Assembly: GCA_033557675.1 (NCBI GenBank)
Contig: JAWQRM010000659.1
Span: 1-20,633 of the forward strand
DNA: 20,633 bases
Origin: Coptodactyla brooksi
Lineage: Eukaryota > Arthropoda > Insecta > Coleoptera > Scarabaeidae
Direction of reading: 5' to 3'
Shown: piece by piece, positions 1 to 8,026 of the stretch
Numbering within the stretch: the stretch's first letter is position 1
Layout: the number at the start of each line of letters is the position of its first letter
Notes under the pieces: generated by a model
Told to the model about the DNA's origin: nothing
The model's input: only the letters and a program-made list of their open reading frames with translations
Databases searched by the model: none
Program-made: the position numbers and the translations under genes

Positions 1-160
1 GTTAGTTTTCCATCGCTGCTGATGTTAATTTGGTTAGCAAAACGTGTGTTGAGCATTCTCTCTTACATTTTGGCGTAGTGGTGACTTCGTTTTTACTTTA
101 TTACAAAGCCAAAGGTTCCAGACCCTCAACTTTACTCCCGTATACAAGTAATAAAGTGGA
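1..160 (+). repeat. Penelope-like repeat fragment, copy 1 (hammerhead-bearing)
   Basis: This is the truncated 5' edge of a dispersed repeat also seen near 6770-6960. Shared blocks are the hammerhead core, then GGTGAC, then TTACAAAGCCAAAG (positions 101-114 here, near 6863 in copy 2), and a final CGTATAC. The left part is cut by the window border. It lies in an intron of the cadherin gene. Assignment to a Penelope-like element is inferred from the other two copies, where endonuclease-tail-like coding sequence lies upstream of the same motif. Confidence 0.55.
15..54 (+). ncRNA. Degenerate hammerhead ribozyme, copy 1
   Basis: The CTGATG half-core is at 19-24 and AAAACG at 39-44, where copies 2 and 3 have GAAACG, so G12 appears mutated to A. 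Three bases of an ATGATG run seem to be missing after the half-core. Stem III reads ACG-TG-TGT (42-49), followed by the predicted cleavage base T50 and a 3' stem I strand GAGC (51-54). That strand would pair with GCTC, which is preserved in copy 3 but is GCTG here. This copy is probably inactive. Confidence 0.5.
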
Positions 161-253
161 TACTGCATCTATATTCACTTAAATATTTTCAACAAAAACC
201 TGTGTGGCGTTTGATTATTTAACAGAAACTATATTTTTTATTTTTCAAATGTA

Positions 254-332
254 CAGAGTGTCCCAAATCTGAATCCTTATCATGTCCCCTACCTTCCCTT
301 AAAGTTTGTCCCAATAATCCTGGGATACTCTG
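254..332. mobile_element. 79-bp MITE flanked by TA
   Basis: Terminal inverted repeats CAGAGTGTCCCA (254-265) and TGGGATACTCTG (321-332) match except at one base, and a TA dinucleotide lies directly outside each end. TA duplication is the signature of Tc1/mariner-type insertion. There is no coding capacity. It sits in the cadherin intron about 70 bp upstream of the exon that starts at 402. Confidence 0.65.
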
Positions 333-401
333 TATAATTATTTGCTGCTTTTACAAATGTTGACATTGAAGTTGTATTAGTCAATTTTGTTATGTGAACA
401 G

Positions 402-1661
402 GTGCATCTATAGCAGACTCTCCATATCTCAAGGCCACTATTGAGGATGATAATATTGTTATATCAACAACTCCAGCATTAACAGAAATTGAAAATCGTC
501 GAGATGAGATACCAATCACGGCGACACTGGTGACAGTGTGTTCTGAAGAAGAGAGCAAATTGGTAATAATTTTTTCCTTAAGAATTCTGTTAGACATTTT
601 TTAAGATTTTATTTTTTAGCAATACATTTTAGAATTAGAAGACACAAATAATCATTTTCCTGAATTTGAAAAAGATGTGTACGATTACGTATTTTATGAC
701 GTAATTCCCAACACGTACGAATTCAATTTGAACGATTTTGAAGAGGTAGCAGCCACAGATGTTGATTTCAGTAACGAAAAGATCACCTTTACTATTGAAG
801 ATAACGACTATTTGGAACTAAAAGACACTGGAGTACCAGATCCCGCCGATGCGCATCGATTTGTAGCAAATTTAGTTCTTCTTCAAGACATTGTCGCACC
901 TTTCAAAGAAACCTTCGTTATTACGGCAACGGTCGGTTATAGCACTTAGTTAATTTTCTTTATTTTTCTTGTACATTTTAGGATTCAGGCAAACCTTCTT
1001 TAAGCAGTAAAGCTAATATCACTGTAACTGTACTCCGTTCTGAAAGTTTTGTTTTTACAAGATCTTTGTACCAAGCCCACCTTGACGCAGATCATCAAAT
1101 TGTGATGGAAGATGGTGACATTGCCTTAGAAAATGTTACAAATTTTGATGATATACGATTTGATGTAACAGCAGGTTGCTTATTTATGTTATTGTTATAA
1201 GATATCGTTCTTATCAATGCAATTTTTTCTTTTCAGAATATGGAAAATTCTTCAAGCTGAAGATTGCAGATATAATTAAGCTTGAACTGTCTGAAGATCA
1301 AGATCTCTCAAATCTGATTTCAGAAGAGAATTTTACTTTGACTGTTTACGTATACGCGGAGGGACATGATCCTAAAATATATGCTGAAACGGCGGTTCTA
1401 TTGAATATGGAGGTGCTCTTAGAGGGTATCGACAATGAAGTTGACAACCCAGAAATACTACCGTTTCCAAAGTCTACTACAGAACAAGATCAAATTGATA
1501 CATCAGTTGATCCATCTTATGTTGGAACTCAATTACGAGGATTAAGATATTGGTTAGATATTAACAAGATTTACATTATCCTGTTCTCTGTAATTACCAG
1601 TTGTGCAATTCTTATATTTTTCTGTATTGCCATTAGAAAAAGAAATTCTAGAATTGGTTAA
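402..1661 (+). CDS. Cadherin-superfamily transmembrane protein, last four exons (partial)
   Basis: Exons are read as 402-562, 620-931, 982-1174 and 1237-1661. Acceptors are AACAG, TTTTTTAG, CATTTTAG and TTTTCAG; donors are GTAATA, GTCGGT (weak) and GTTGCT. Phases agree throughout and give about 363 residues ending at TAA 1659-1661. Cadherin signatures are a calcium-linker-like LEDTNNHFPEF at the exon 2 start, ATDVDFSNEKITFTI, and ITATDSGKPSLSS running across the exon 2/3 junction, followed by ITVTVL. Near the end is a hydrophobic helix IILFSVITSCAILIFFCIAI (about 1575-1634), then a basic eight-residue tail RKRNSRIG. The protein should be a calcium-dependent adhesion or receptor protein at the cell surface. 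The tail is too short for a catenin-binding domain, so it is not a classical cadherin. Upstream exons lie before the window. The orthologue (for example among the Cad74A/Cad87A-like or midgut types) cannot be fixed from this end. Confidence 0.85.
1575..1658 (+). other. Transmembrane helix and very short cytoplasmic tail of the cadherin
   Basis: About 20 uncharged residues are followed by RKRNSRIG and the stop codon. The positive charges after the helix fit a type I orientation with the C-terminus inside the cell. No beta-catenin or p120 binding region is present. Confidence 0.8.
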
Positions 1662-1813
1662 TGTTGTTAAGTTTTTGTTTTGGTGGTGGAGCTCTTTTAT
1701 ATTACAACATAATTATGCGCACTCTATACCATCCATTAAATATGTTGTTTAGCTACAGATTTTTTTTTATAATGTCTGAATTCCTATAAAAGAGTTTTCA
1801 AATAATTTATTGT

Positions 1814-1848
1814 AATAAATCATGATCCAAACAATTTTAAACAATAAA
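1814..1848 (+). promoter_or_regulatory. Candidate polyadenylation signals of the cadherin gene
   Basis: Two AATAAA hexamers lie at 1814-1819 and 1843-1848, about 150-190 bp after the stop codon and on the coding strand. The position is reasonable for a short 3' UTR. AT-rich DNA gives AATAAA by chance often, so transcript ends would decide. Confidence 0.4.
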
Positions 1849-1899
1849 GATCGAAAATAGTTTATTCTAATCAGTGCATTCATTTTATACATACTCCCC

Positions 1900-2975
1900 A
1901 ATAAAATTTTAATCAAACAGTAAATACCCAAGAAAGGCTGTCGAGCAAACATTAATAGTTATACGCCAATAATATCGAATGTCTGCAAGTTGTTCATGAA
2001 AGTTACACCGAAAAGGAGGGATTCGGGCTTTCCATTCTGTGAAAATCCATGGATAGATTTAATAAAATGTCAGATAGGCATGCACAGTCAAATAGGGTAA
2101 GATACTTGAGAAGTCTTTATTTGGATAGTTTTTATTAACCCATAAAAAATATTTGTTTGAGAATGCTGATTCCTTTTTATTATAATAATTTTAAAACCTA
2201 TTTATTATTATTATTATACAGCTATTTGTATTGTTGTTGCATGAAATAGCGTTATTATTATTAAATAATTATTATATGATGCTATTAAAAGAAGCTTAAT
2301 TTAGATAAATGAATACAGAAGAAGTAAGAAAAAAGCTTATTTTCTTAGTCCTATCTTTTAAACTAAATTAAAAAATTTCCCATCAAATCAGTCAACTGTT
2401 TAGATAAACGAGTTTTTATCAGTTTTATAATCTCTTATAAAATCCATCTGCATTAAGAATCTAATCTCACCATTACAACAGAAATTTATCTTACAAAAAA
2501 ATAATTAAAGTAAATAGTTTCGGGCAGAAATGCTTTATTAATAAGTAAAATATTTTCTTCATATTCCATTTTCTGATATTTCCGAAAATAAGATAAAAAT
2601 TATATCTGAATGAAAATGATCCTTCTCTTCATTTTCGGAAGGTTCAACTTACTGCTTACCATTCTACGAAAATGGAGACGTTGCATGTATTGATTTTGTT
2701 ATTAAGAAAATTATAAACATAAAACGTGTTAAGGGGTCATACTTAGTTTGGAAAGTTGAAAAAATCAATCTTTGGGATTTTACATATTCTTAAAGTATTC
2801 CAATTCAAGAATACTTTCTGAAAATGTCATGTCAATTGGACATAATTTATATTTTATATAATTATTTTATTTTATATTTTATTATTTAGGTTCCGCACGG
2901 TGTACACAATATTTCCAGAACCGTTAAAGCAATCGACCTAAAACTTTCTCGTATTTTATTCTGTGCATGAAGAGC
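1900..2975. other. Intergenic AT-rich stretch, no gene seen
   Basis: No coding-like reading frame was recognised on either strand. It holds runs of TTATTATTATT near 2200-2270 and a short inverted pair TTCCGAAAAT (2580-2589) and ATTTTCGGAA (2631-2640). Nothing else could be assigned. Confidence 0.5.
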
Positions 2976-3119
2976 TTGTTCGTGAACGAAGGATTTATTC
3001 CTTCGTTCACGAACAAAAAAAAAATGTAAAATTAAGGGCCTGAAAAATCGCAGTTTTTCTTTAAAAAGACCGCCATTTTGTCAAAACTAATGTTTTCAAA
3101 AAATCCTTCATTCACGAAC
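2976..3119. repeat. Foldback repeat with three copies of one terminal motif
   Basis: A perfect 18-bp hairpin has arms TTGTTCGTGAACGAAGGA (2976-2993) and its complement (2999-3016) around a 5-base loop. A third copy, TCCTTCATTCACGAACAA, with one change, lies at 3102-3119 in the orientation of the right arm. The outer copies (2976 and 3119) therefore make a 144-bp unit with inverted ends, and the middle copy makes the inner hairpin. This looks like a small foldback or MITE-type element; the family was not recognised. Confidence 0.6.
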
Positions 3120-3900
3120 AAGATATATTCATATACTAACAGAATCTTTATGAATTGGTTTCAAATATTTCAATATCACATGATTTGGTTTGGAGCTTTC
3201 GTGTACATTGTACGGCATCTCTGAAAAATCAGATTTCTTTACATTACTACATTCTTATAAAAATGCCCGAGATCATGTTTTTTTTTCATTCTAGAATAGT
3301 GATTCTAAGATCTTATGTTTCTAATAATGCGCCTAGATATACGTTTGTTTTCCTAAAACAAACAATAATGGTCAATTGGTAGTTATTTCTTGTTTTGTCG
3401 GCGACCTTTTCTACCATTAGATTTTTAATTGATGATTGCTTTAATTCGTTGTAATTAAAATAACTAGCAATTAGTTATTTTAATTCGTGAGTCTGGACAA
3501 CACGGTTATACGGAGCAGCGGTTTACACTATTTTAAATGGATGCCTTAGGAGATCTATATTTCCGACATTACCATCCAAAAAAATTGAAATAATCTTTGT
3601 TACAATCGACGATTTCTTTTCAATATGTTACGAAAACAACATTTTTTTGATCTGTAATTTACTGACAAAGTCCAATAAAAGAAAAAAGACCCAGGTTTTT
3701 TCAAAATTATCTTTAGAAAAAGTGCAAACTCTTATGACTACCACTTTTTGCAAACACTAGATGACAATCATATATTTGTTCAATATTATCTCAACAATTC
3801 TTTATTATATAAAATAAAGTATGGACTTTTTTGTTCTCTTTGTTCGCTTTTAAATAAAAAGTCTTTGTTTTAGAGATTGCGCATTAATTTATTGTGATTC
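3120..3900. other. Intergenic stretch with one palindrome
   Basis: No gene is supported. A perfect 14-bp inverted repeat, AATTAAAATAACTA (3453-3466) and its complement (3472-3485), surrounds the loop GCAAT. The short frame near 3155-3382 has no recognisable domain and biased AT-driven composition, so it is left unannotated. Confidence 0.5.
3453..3485. repeat. 14-bp perfect inverted repeat (hairpin)
   Basis: The arms are 3453-3466 and 3472-3485 with a 5-base loop. The sequence is AT-only except for one C/G pair per arm. It may be a relic of a foldback element or a chance palindrome in AT-rich DNA. Confidence 0.5.
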
Positions 3901-3909
3901 CCATTACTA

Positions 3910-4251
3910 CTAACTTGTAATTTGGAAATTCTTAATAAATTTCCAAACTACAAGTGAGTAGTTATGAATTTGGTTTTTCGTATTATCACTATTGAAATAA
4001 ATCGCGCTCTCAATGCCTGTAATTATATCTTCAACTGGAGGTACTGAATAATTAAGATTAATCTTTGGTCCTTTCTTCAATAGGTTTAGTTCCTCCGAAT
4101 TAAGAAGGTTCTGTGGAGATTCATTAATCATTAAATTACCTGTGTCATTCGAATTGGTTTGTGTGGTTTTGTTAAAATCAATCAATTTACCTATTTTACG
4201 TTTATGATTGTTCACTTTTCCTGAGCTTTCTCGTTTGTGAATTAAAGCATT
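3910..4251 (-). pseudogene. Penelope-like element ORF fragment (N-terminal to reverse transcriptase)
   Basis: The frame is open from 4251 down to 3910 with no strong start; a GTG lies at 4215. It encodes a Lys-rich start, then the block NSEELNLLKKGPKINLN, followed by PPVEDIITGIESAIY and a QIHNYS segment. As I recall the family, a stretch of the form 'S..L(s)..E..LL.KGL.F...P...P...II...E' precedes the reverse transcriptase core in Penelope-like elements, and this fragment fits it. The RT core itself is absent. The 3' end runs into a foldback (3913-3955), where the element appears broken. No hammerhead is seen next to this copy. The identification is from memory of the motif pattern; an alternative is an unrelated short host exon. 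Confidence 0.45.
3913..3955. repeat. Imperfect inverted repeat at the broken end of the Penelope-like fragment
   Basis: The arms ACTTGTAATTTGGAAATT (3913-3930) and AAATTTCCAAACTACAAGT (3937-3955) pair with few mismatches. The hairpin overlaps the last codons of the fragment, so it may mark a rearrangement point. Confidence 0.5.
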
Positions 4252-4338
4252 TTAATAGCGAAAGTTAACGAACGTTGGTATTCATTGTTGTTTAAGTTCT
4301 TAGTTAATTTTAGATATAATTTATATGTTTCAAATTCT

Positions 4339-4372
4339 AATTTAAATAACTTGCTATAGAGTTATTTAAATT
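4339..4372. repeat. 13-bp perfect inverted repeat
   Basis: AATTTAAATAACT (4339-4351) and AGTTATTTAAATT (4360-4372) form a hairpin with an 8-base loop. Composition is almost all A/T. No element was identified around it. Confidence 0.45.
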
Positions 4373-4379
4373 CAAGGTT

Positions 4380-5715
4380 TAATCAATTTCTTTATGCAAA
4401 TTCAATTAATTTTACCTCGGGAGACGATTGAATTTTATTTTTTAACTATGTTGTGTTTGTGTTTGTTTGCTTCGGTTACCTTTTCTATACTACTGGCTGG
4501 AAACAATTTCAATGCAGAAGGAGGATTACAAACAAGAACTATACATCCTATTAAGTTTTCATGTACTGTATATCTTCCTGTCACGTATCCTAAATAGCAA
4601 CATTTTACAAAATGAATCGTCCTGAAAGATACAAGGGACAGGATAGTACCTTTGGAAAACTTAATTTATGTGTCGTTAGATTACAATTATTATTGTTTTC
4701 AATACTACGCCATTCAAAAGCCGAAATGGAATTCAATTTTCATGAAATCCCAATGTTGGTTTTCATGAAAATTGAGGGAATTCTTAAACTTTTCGTTAGT
4801 TTTATCGGATCCAGTATTTTCTATTTTGAAAATTCGACTATACATTTTCCATCAGCGGTCGAGTAAACCTTAGGATATCAATTTTCAAGAAAATCGAGGA
4901 GTTTCTTGATGTTTCTGTCCGCCACAATGGTTTCCTTATTTTGAATTTTGATATCAGATTCGCGTTCATTGATTCAAATATCCGACGAATACAAATTTGC
5001 AAAGTTTTTATTTTATATTTCGTCGAGAGTGTTCGTCTTTTAACTTTCACAACGTGGCAAAAAATATGTTTCATTAAAGAGAAAATCAATTTAAAGCTAG
5101 CCACATTATGAAGATAGCATTTTGAGATGCCGCTGAGAGGACACAACATAATTTAGTCAGATGCAATAACGTCTTGAGAATGACAAAAAATGCTGTTTTT
5201 CGATCATTTTACCGCGTTTAAATCAAAAACTTTATGTGATGGATACTTTCTGCCAGAGGATTCGGATTCAGCGACCAAAATTACATAGGAAATCACTTTT
5301 GAATCTGGCATTTCCAATTTGAGCGTTACGATTTTCCAACATTATTATTGTGTCCTTTTTATACATCCTTTCTACTTCCTTCCCTATTTTGTAATATATT
5401 ATTTTTTGTAATCCATAAATAAAAGTAAACCATGAATAAGGACTTTAATTTATTAATAAAAATACGTATTCAAATTAAATTAATCAGAAGTATTTTTAAT
5501 TTCTATTTATTATCGCAAGATAAACTCGAATTGGCATTTAGAGTTACATAAAATATTTGCAGTTTTGCAAAAACATTTTTTAGGTTCCGCATTTTGTTTT
5601 AAAGGATTTTTTAAATCCCTGACCACCAGAAGTTGATTGTAGATTTGCGAGATGCCTTAAGGACTTGTTTTCAGCTGAAGTATCCCTAACGTTTAAAAAT
5701 GTTGATTTACATATA
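4380..5715. other. Intergenic stretch, no gene recognised
   Basis: Several open frames of 60-100 codons exist on both strands (4394-4597, 4612-4866 and the complement of 4838-5149), but none shows a recognisable domain and they overlap each other in conflicting frames. An inverted repeat lies at 4733-4775, with a related block TCAATTTTCAAGAAAATCGA near 4876. AATAAA-like strings near 5418 are on the + strand without a gene to serve. Confidence 0.45.
4733..4775. repeat. 15-bp inverted repeat
   Basis: TCAATTTTCATGAAA (4733-4747) is matched by its complement TTTCATGAAAATTGA (4761-4775) around a 13-base loop. GAATTC lies just outside both arms, suggesting a slightly longer decayed palindrome. Confidence 0.5.
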
Positions 5716-6493
5716 TCAAAGTGGATATTTAATATTGGACAATTTCATCTTTCTAGCCTGTTCTGCTAAGTTTGCTTTCGCTTTGATTCTATTATAAATG
5801 ATGTTATCTTTATGGGCACAAATCACATAACCCATTTCCGTTTTTGCATATTTCATACCCAGCACTAGATATTGCTCCTTCTTCACTTTGAATTCCGTCC
5901 ATGTTGTGTTCTTGTTCTTCCTGATTTTTAATTAGCGCCTCCAAGTGCTTTTCGTTAAGAATGCCATCAATTATTTTGGACGAAAGATGAGATGACTTCA
6001 AACAAACTTCCACATCACAGCCGAACTTGGTTTTATATGGTGAGCGCCTTAAATCATCATGTTTTTCATCAACTGAACAACTCCTTCAGACCATTTTTCA
6101 CAATCTTCGTCCATCATCCGGGTCATGAACACATTCTGAACACCTTGGCTCTAACGGTGAGGTTTTAATTTTTAACTGCTTTATTGCCAACTCCCTCCCA
6201 TTATCGGACTGCAAAATGGACGGTGCTCCCAATATGCAAAAAATGTCCAATAACACTTTACCAACCTCTTCAGCAGTTTTAGTATTCAGTGGTCTAGATT
6301 GTACAAACTTCGCTAGATGATCTCGGTATACAAAAATGGATTTATAATTGCCATCAGGATTACTCTGCTTGTCAATCAAATCAACTTGGTAACGACTATT
6401 CATTTCATTTGATAAATTCGGTTTTACCACAATGCCCTTTTTGCCCAATTTTAATCCCATTCGGCACGACTTCGAGTAGAAGCTTCGTGCATA
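5716..6493 (-). pseudogene. KRBA2-like retroviral-type integrase pseudogene
   Basis: Read from 6493 down, the frame gives a Cys/Lys-rich lead, then NEMNSRYQVDLIDKQ with the first catalytic Asp, a VYRDHLAKFVQSRPL strand-helix region, and GAPSILQSDNGREL with the second catalytic Asp. This DDE integrase core is of the kind annotated in insects as KRAB-A-domain-containing 2-like, which is transposon-derived. The segment that should carry the third acidic residue is deleted near 6100-6170. Downstream pieces in shifted frames continue the same family: SPYKTKFGCDVEVCLKSS (about 6050-5990), then GMKYAKTEMGYVICAHKD and a basic C-terminus ending at TGA 5716-5718. At least two frameshifts and one deletion separate these blocks, so the copy is dead. 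No terminal repeats were found. Confidence 0.65.
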
Positions 6494-6539
6494 CTAACAA
6501 TAAGTTAGGAAAGGAGTTTAAGCTAGCGTAGTCGAACAT

Positions 6540-6960
6540 GCTAGCAATGTATTCAGCATTTGATTATTGGATGCACTAAAAAGATTTAGAAATTATCAGA
6601 TTTTCGGAATCCGCTTAATAAAGACAGATGGCCAATGTAGTTTGACGTTCTGTATATCTTGGTAGATCAGGTATGGTAGAATTAAGAAAATGTTGTACAA
6701 GTTGACAATTTGTAAAGGGTAGAGCCCTTATCCTTAGACTGAGGGCGGAACACGCTATGCTACGCTATAGGCTGCTTCTGATGATGCTACCTTGGTTAGC
6801 GAAACGTGCGTTGTGTAGGTATTTTTTAGTTTCGGTGTGCTGGTGACAAATGATTAACCTTGTTACAAAGCCAAAGATCTGATCTACAACTGTAGTTCTT
6901 TGAAAGTATTTTCGTATACCTTAGATTACCTACGCTTTTTAGAAGTTATTTTGTTTTCCT
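6540..6960 (+). mobile_element. Penelope-like element 3' end, copy 2, with hammerhead
   Basis: This copy aligns by eye with 16930-17365. Shared blocks are TTTAGAAATTATCA (6585 here, near 16992 there), a CTTAATAA-type block, AGGTAT followed by TTAAGAAAATGTTG, CAATTTGTA, GGGT, and TATCCTTAGACT. Downstream it matches the window start through TTACAAAGCCAAAG. In one frame a short peptide near 6605-6630 reads NPLNKDRW, and in copy 3 the matching place reads NRLINHRGL. Both resemble the tail of the GIY-YIG endonuclease of Penelope-like retroelements. The coding part is frameshifted and short. About 100 bp present in copy 3 between the CCTTAGACT block and the hammerhead are missing here. Confidence 0.55.
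6772..6818 (+). ncRNA. Hammerhead ribozyme motif, copy 2 (best preserved core)
   Basis: CTGATGA (6778-6784) is followed by stem II GCTA (6786-6789) / TAGC (6797-6800) with a 7-base loop, and then GAAA (6801-6804). Stem III is A-C-G (6804-6806), loop TG, C-G-T (6809-6811). T6812 would be the base before cleavage. Stem I pairs 6772-6777 with 6813-6818 with one T/T mismatch and two G/T wobbles. All invariant core bases are present. T6785 is an extra base between the CTGATGA box and stem II. The open stem I and very short stem III match the minimal type I hammerheads described in Penelope-like elements, which are thought to work best as dimers. Activity is not shown. Confidence 0.7.
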
Positions 6961-7020
6961 ACACGTCAACAGTTTTCGTAAGTTGGTAAGTTGGTTTAGT
7001 TAGTTTTTGTAGCTTGTGTA

Positions 7021-7583
7021 AATTCATTACTTCATTAAAGAGATGGAGGACCTAGAACTAGTTCATTCAATGATACTTTCCTGCAGTTCTTGAAATACTT
7101 TCTCTCGTCAAGGTTGGTCAACGTTGCTTGCCGCATCTTCTTCTGACTCAACGTTAAGCCGTCATGCCCCCTGAGAATAATGTGGGTGTTTAGTATCATT
7201 TACGAATAAGATGTAAACGCACTTAATTTACTGGTACGATGGAATAAAATAGTAAAAATTTAAGGCGCACAATGTAAAAATAATCAATGGGAATACGGAA
7301 ATTAAAAAAAAACAACTTTATAGAATAAATATATATTGATAGTTCACATAGTGTTTAAGAGGGTACATACTCTGTTGTCATCTTACAAGATACTACATAT
7401 ACTCTCGACAAAAAGAAAACAAAACAAACCTGAGCTAAAACTAGAAAACAAATATATTACAGATCAAGTCGCTATTATATAGTCGTTGTGTTTTGATGAT
7501 AATTATTTACACGATTGCAAACTAAATCGGCAGATGTGCGCAATGTAGTACTAAAAGCACGTTTCCGATATGATGTAATTTTA
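7021..7583. other. Flank 3' of the kinase gene, probable 3' UTR plus intergenic DNA
   Basis: No frame of note is open here. The part nearest 7583 should be the 3' UTR of the minus-strand kinase gene. The only minus-strand AATAAA close by overlaps the stop codon itself (7580-7585), too early for use, and no convincing downstream signal was found. Confidence 0.4.
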
Positions 7584-8026
7584 TTATTTCTGATTCCAGA
7601 ACGCCGTAGCCTTTCTAAAGTTTTCACTTTGCTGTTTATCTACTATTTTCTTGCAATTTGATTCGTGTTTCAGATTTGGACTGAGCCGTTTTTGTTCTTT
7701 TGCCTTAAACGATTCGGTTTTTCTGGTTAATGATGGCGATAATTGACAAAATTTTGTCGTTTCAATTTTCGTCGTTTTGATGGTGTCTAGATGAAACACG
7801 CGTCTTTGGCCAAGGATAGGCGTGTTAGGGGTGGATTTGGACTGAGTTGATGGTGAAGGCGGTTCCAGCGATTTAAGTTTTGGTGTAATTGTCGAAAAAT
7901 GTTGTGATTTTATGGTGCTGTTTTCATCAGAAGACGTATTTTCAAATTTTTTGATGGCATTTGCTACTGATGATGAGCAGATAGGAACTTTTCTTATGCT
8001 GTCTGACGATAAGGCTGGTGACTTTC
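7584..8026 (-). other. Terminal coding exon of the kinase gene
   Basis: The acceptor TTTTAATAG precedes 8026. The exon completes a Gly codon begun at 8161 and runs to TAA 7584-7586. It encodes a low-complexity Ser/Thr/Pro/Lys-rich segment (SPALSSDSIRK, EPPSPSTQSKSTPNTP) ending FWNQK. Several SP/TP sites could be targets of proline-directed kinases (inference). No Ig domain is visible at the C-terminus, unlike vertebrate MLCK with its telokin domain. Confidence 0.8.

Noticed and set aside
289..597. Open frame of 102 codons on the minus strand
   Set aside because: It is antisense to the cadherin exon at 402-562 and covers the MITE; the plus-strand reading has splice signals and phase continuity.
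1176..1236. Apparent N-terminus MLIYVIVIRYRSYQCNFFF of the last cadherin exon
   Set aside because: This lies in the intron. The acceptor TTTTCAG at 1230-1236 and phase continuity with the exon ending at 1174 place the exon start at 1237.
4394..5149. Three frames of 67-103 codons
   Set aside because: They conflict in strand, show no domain or splice context, and have AT-driven composition.
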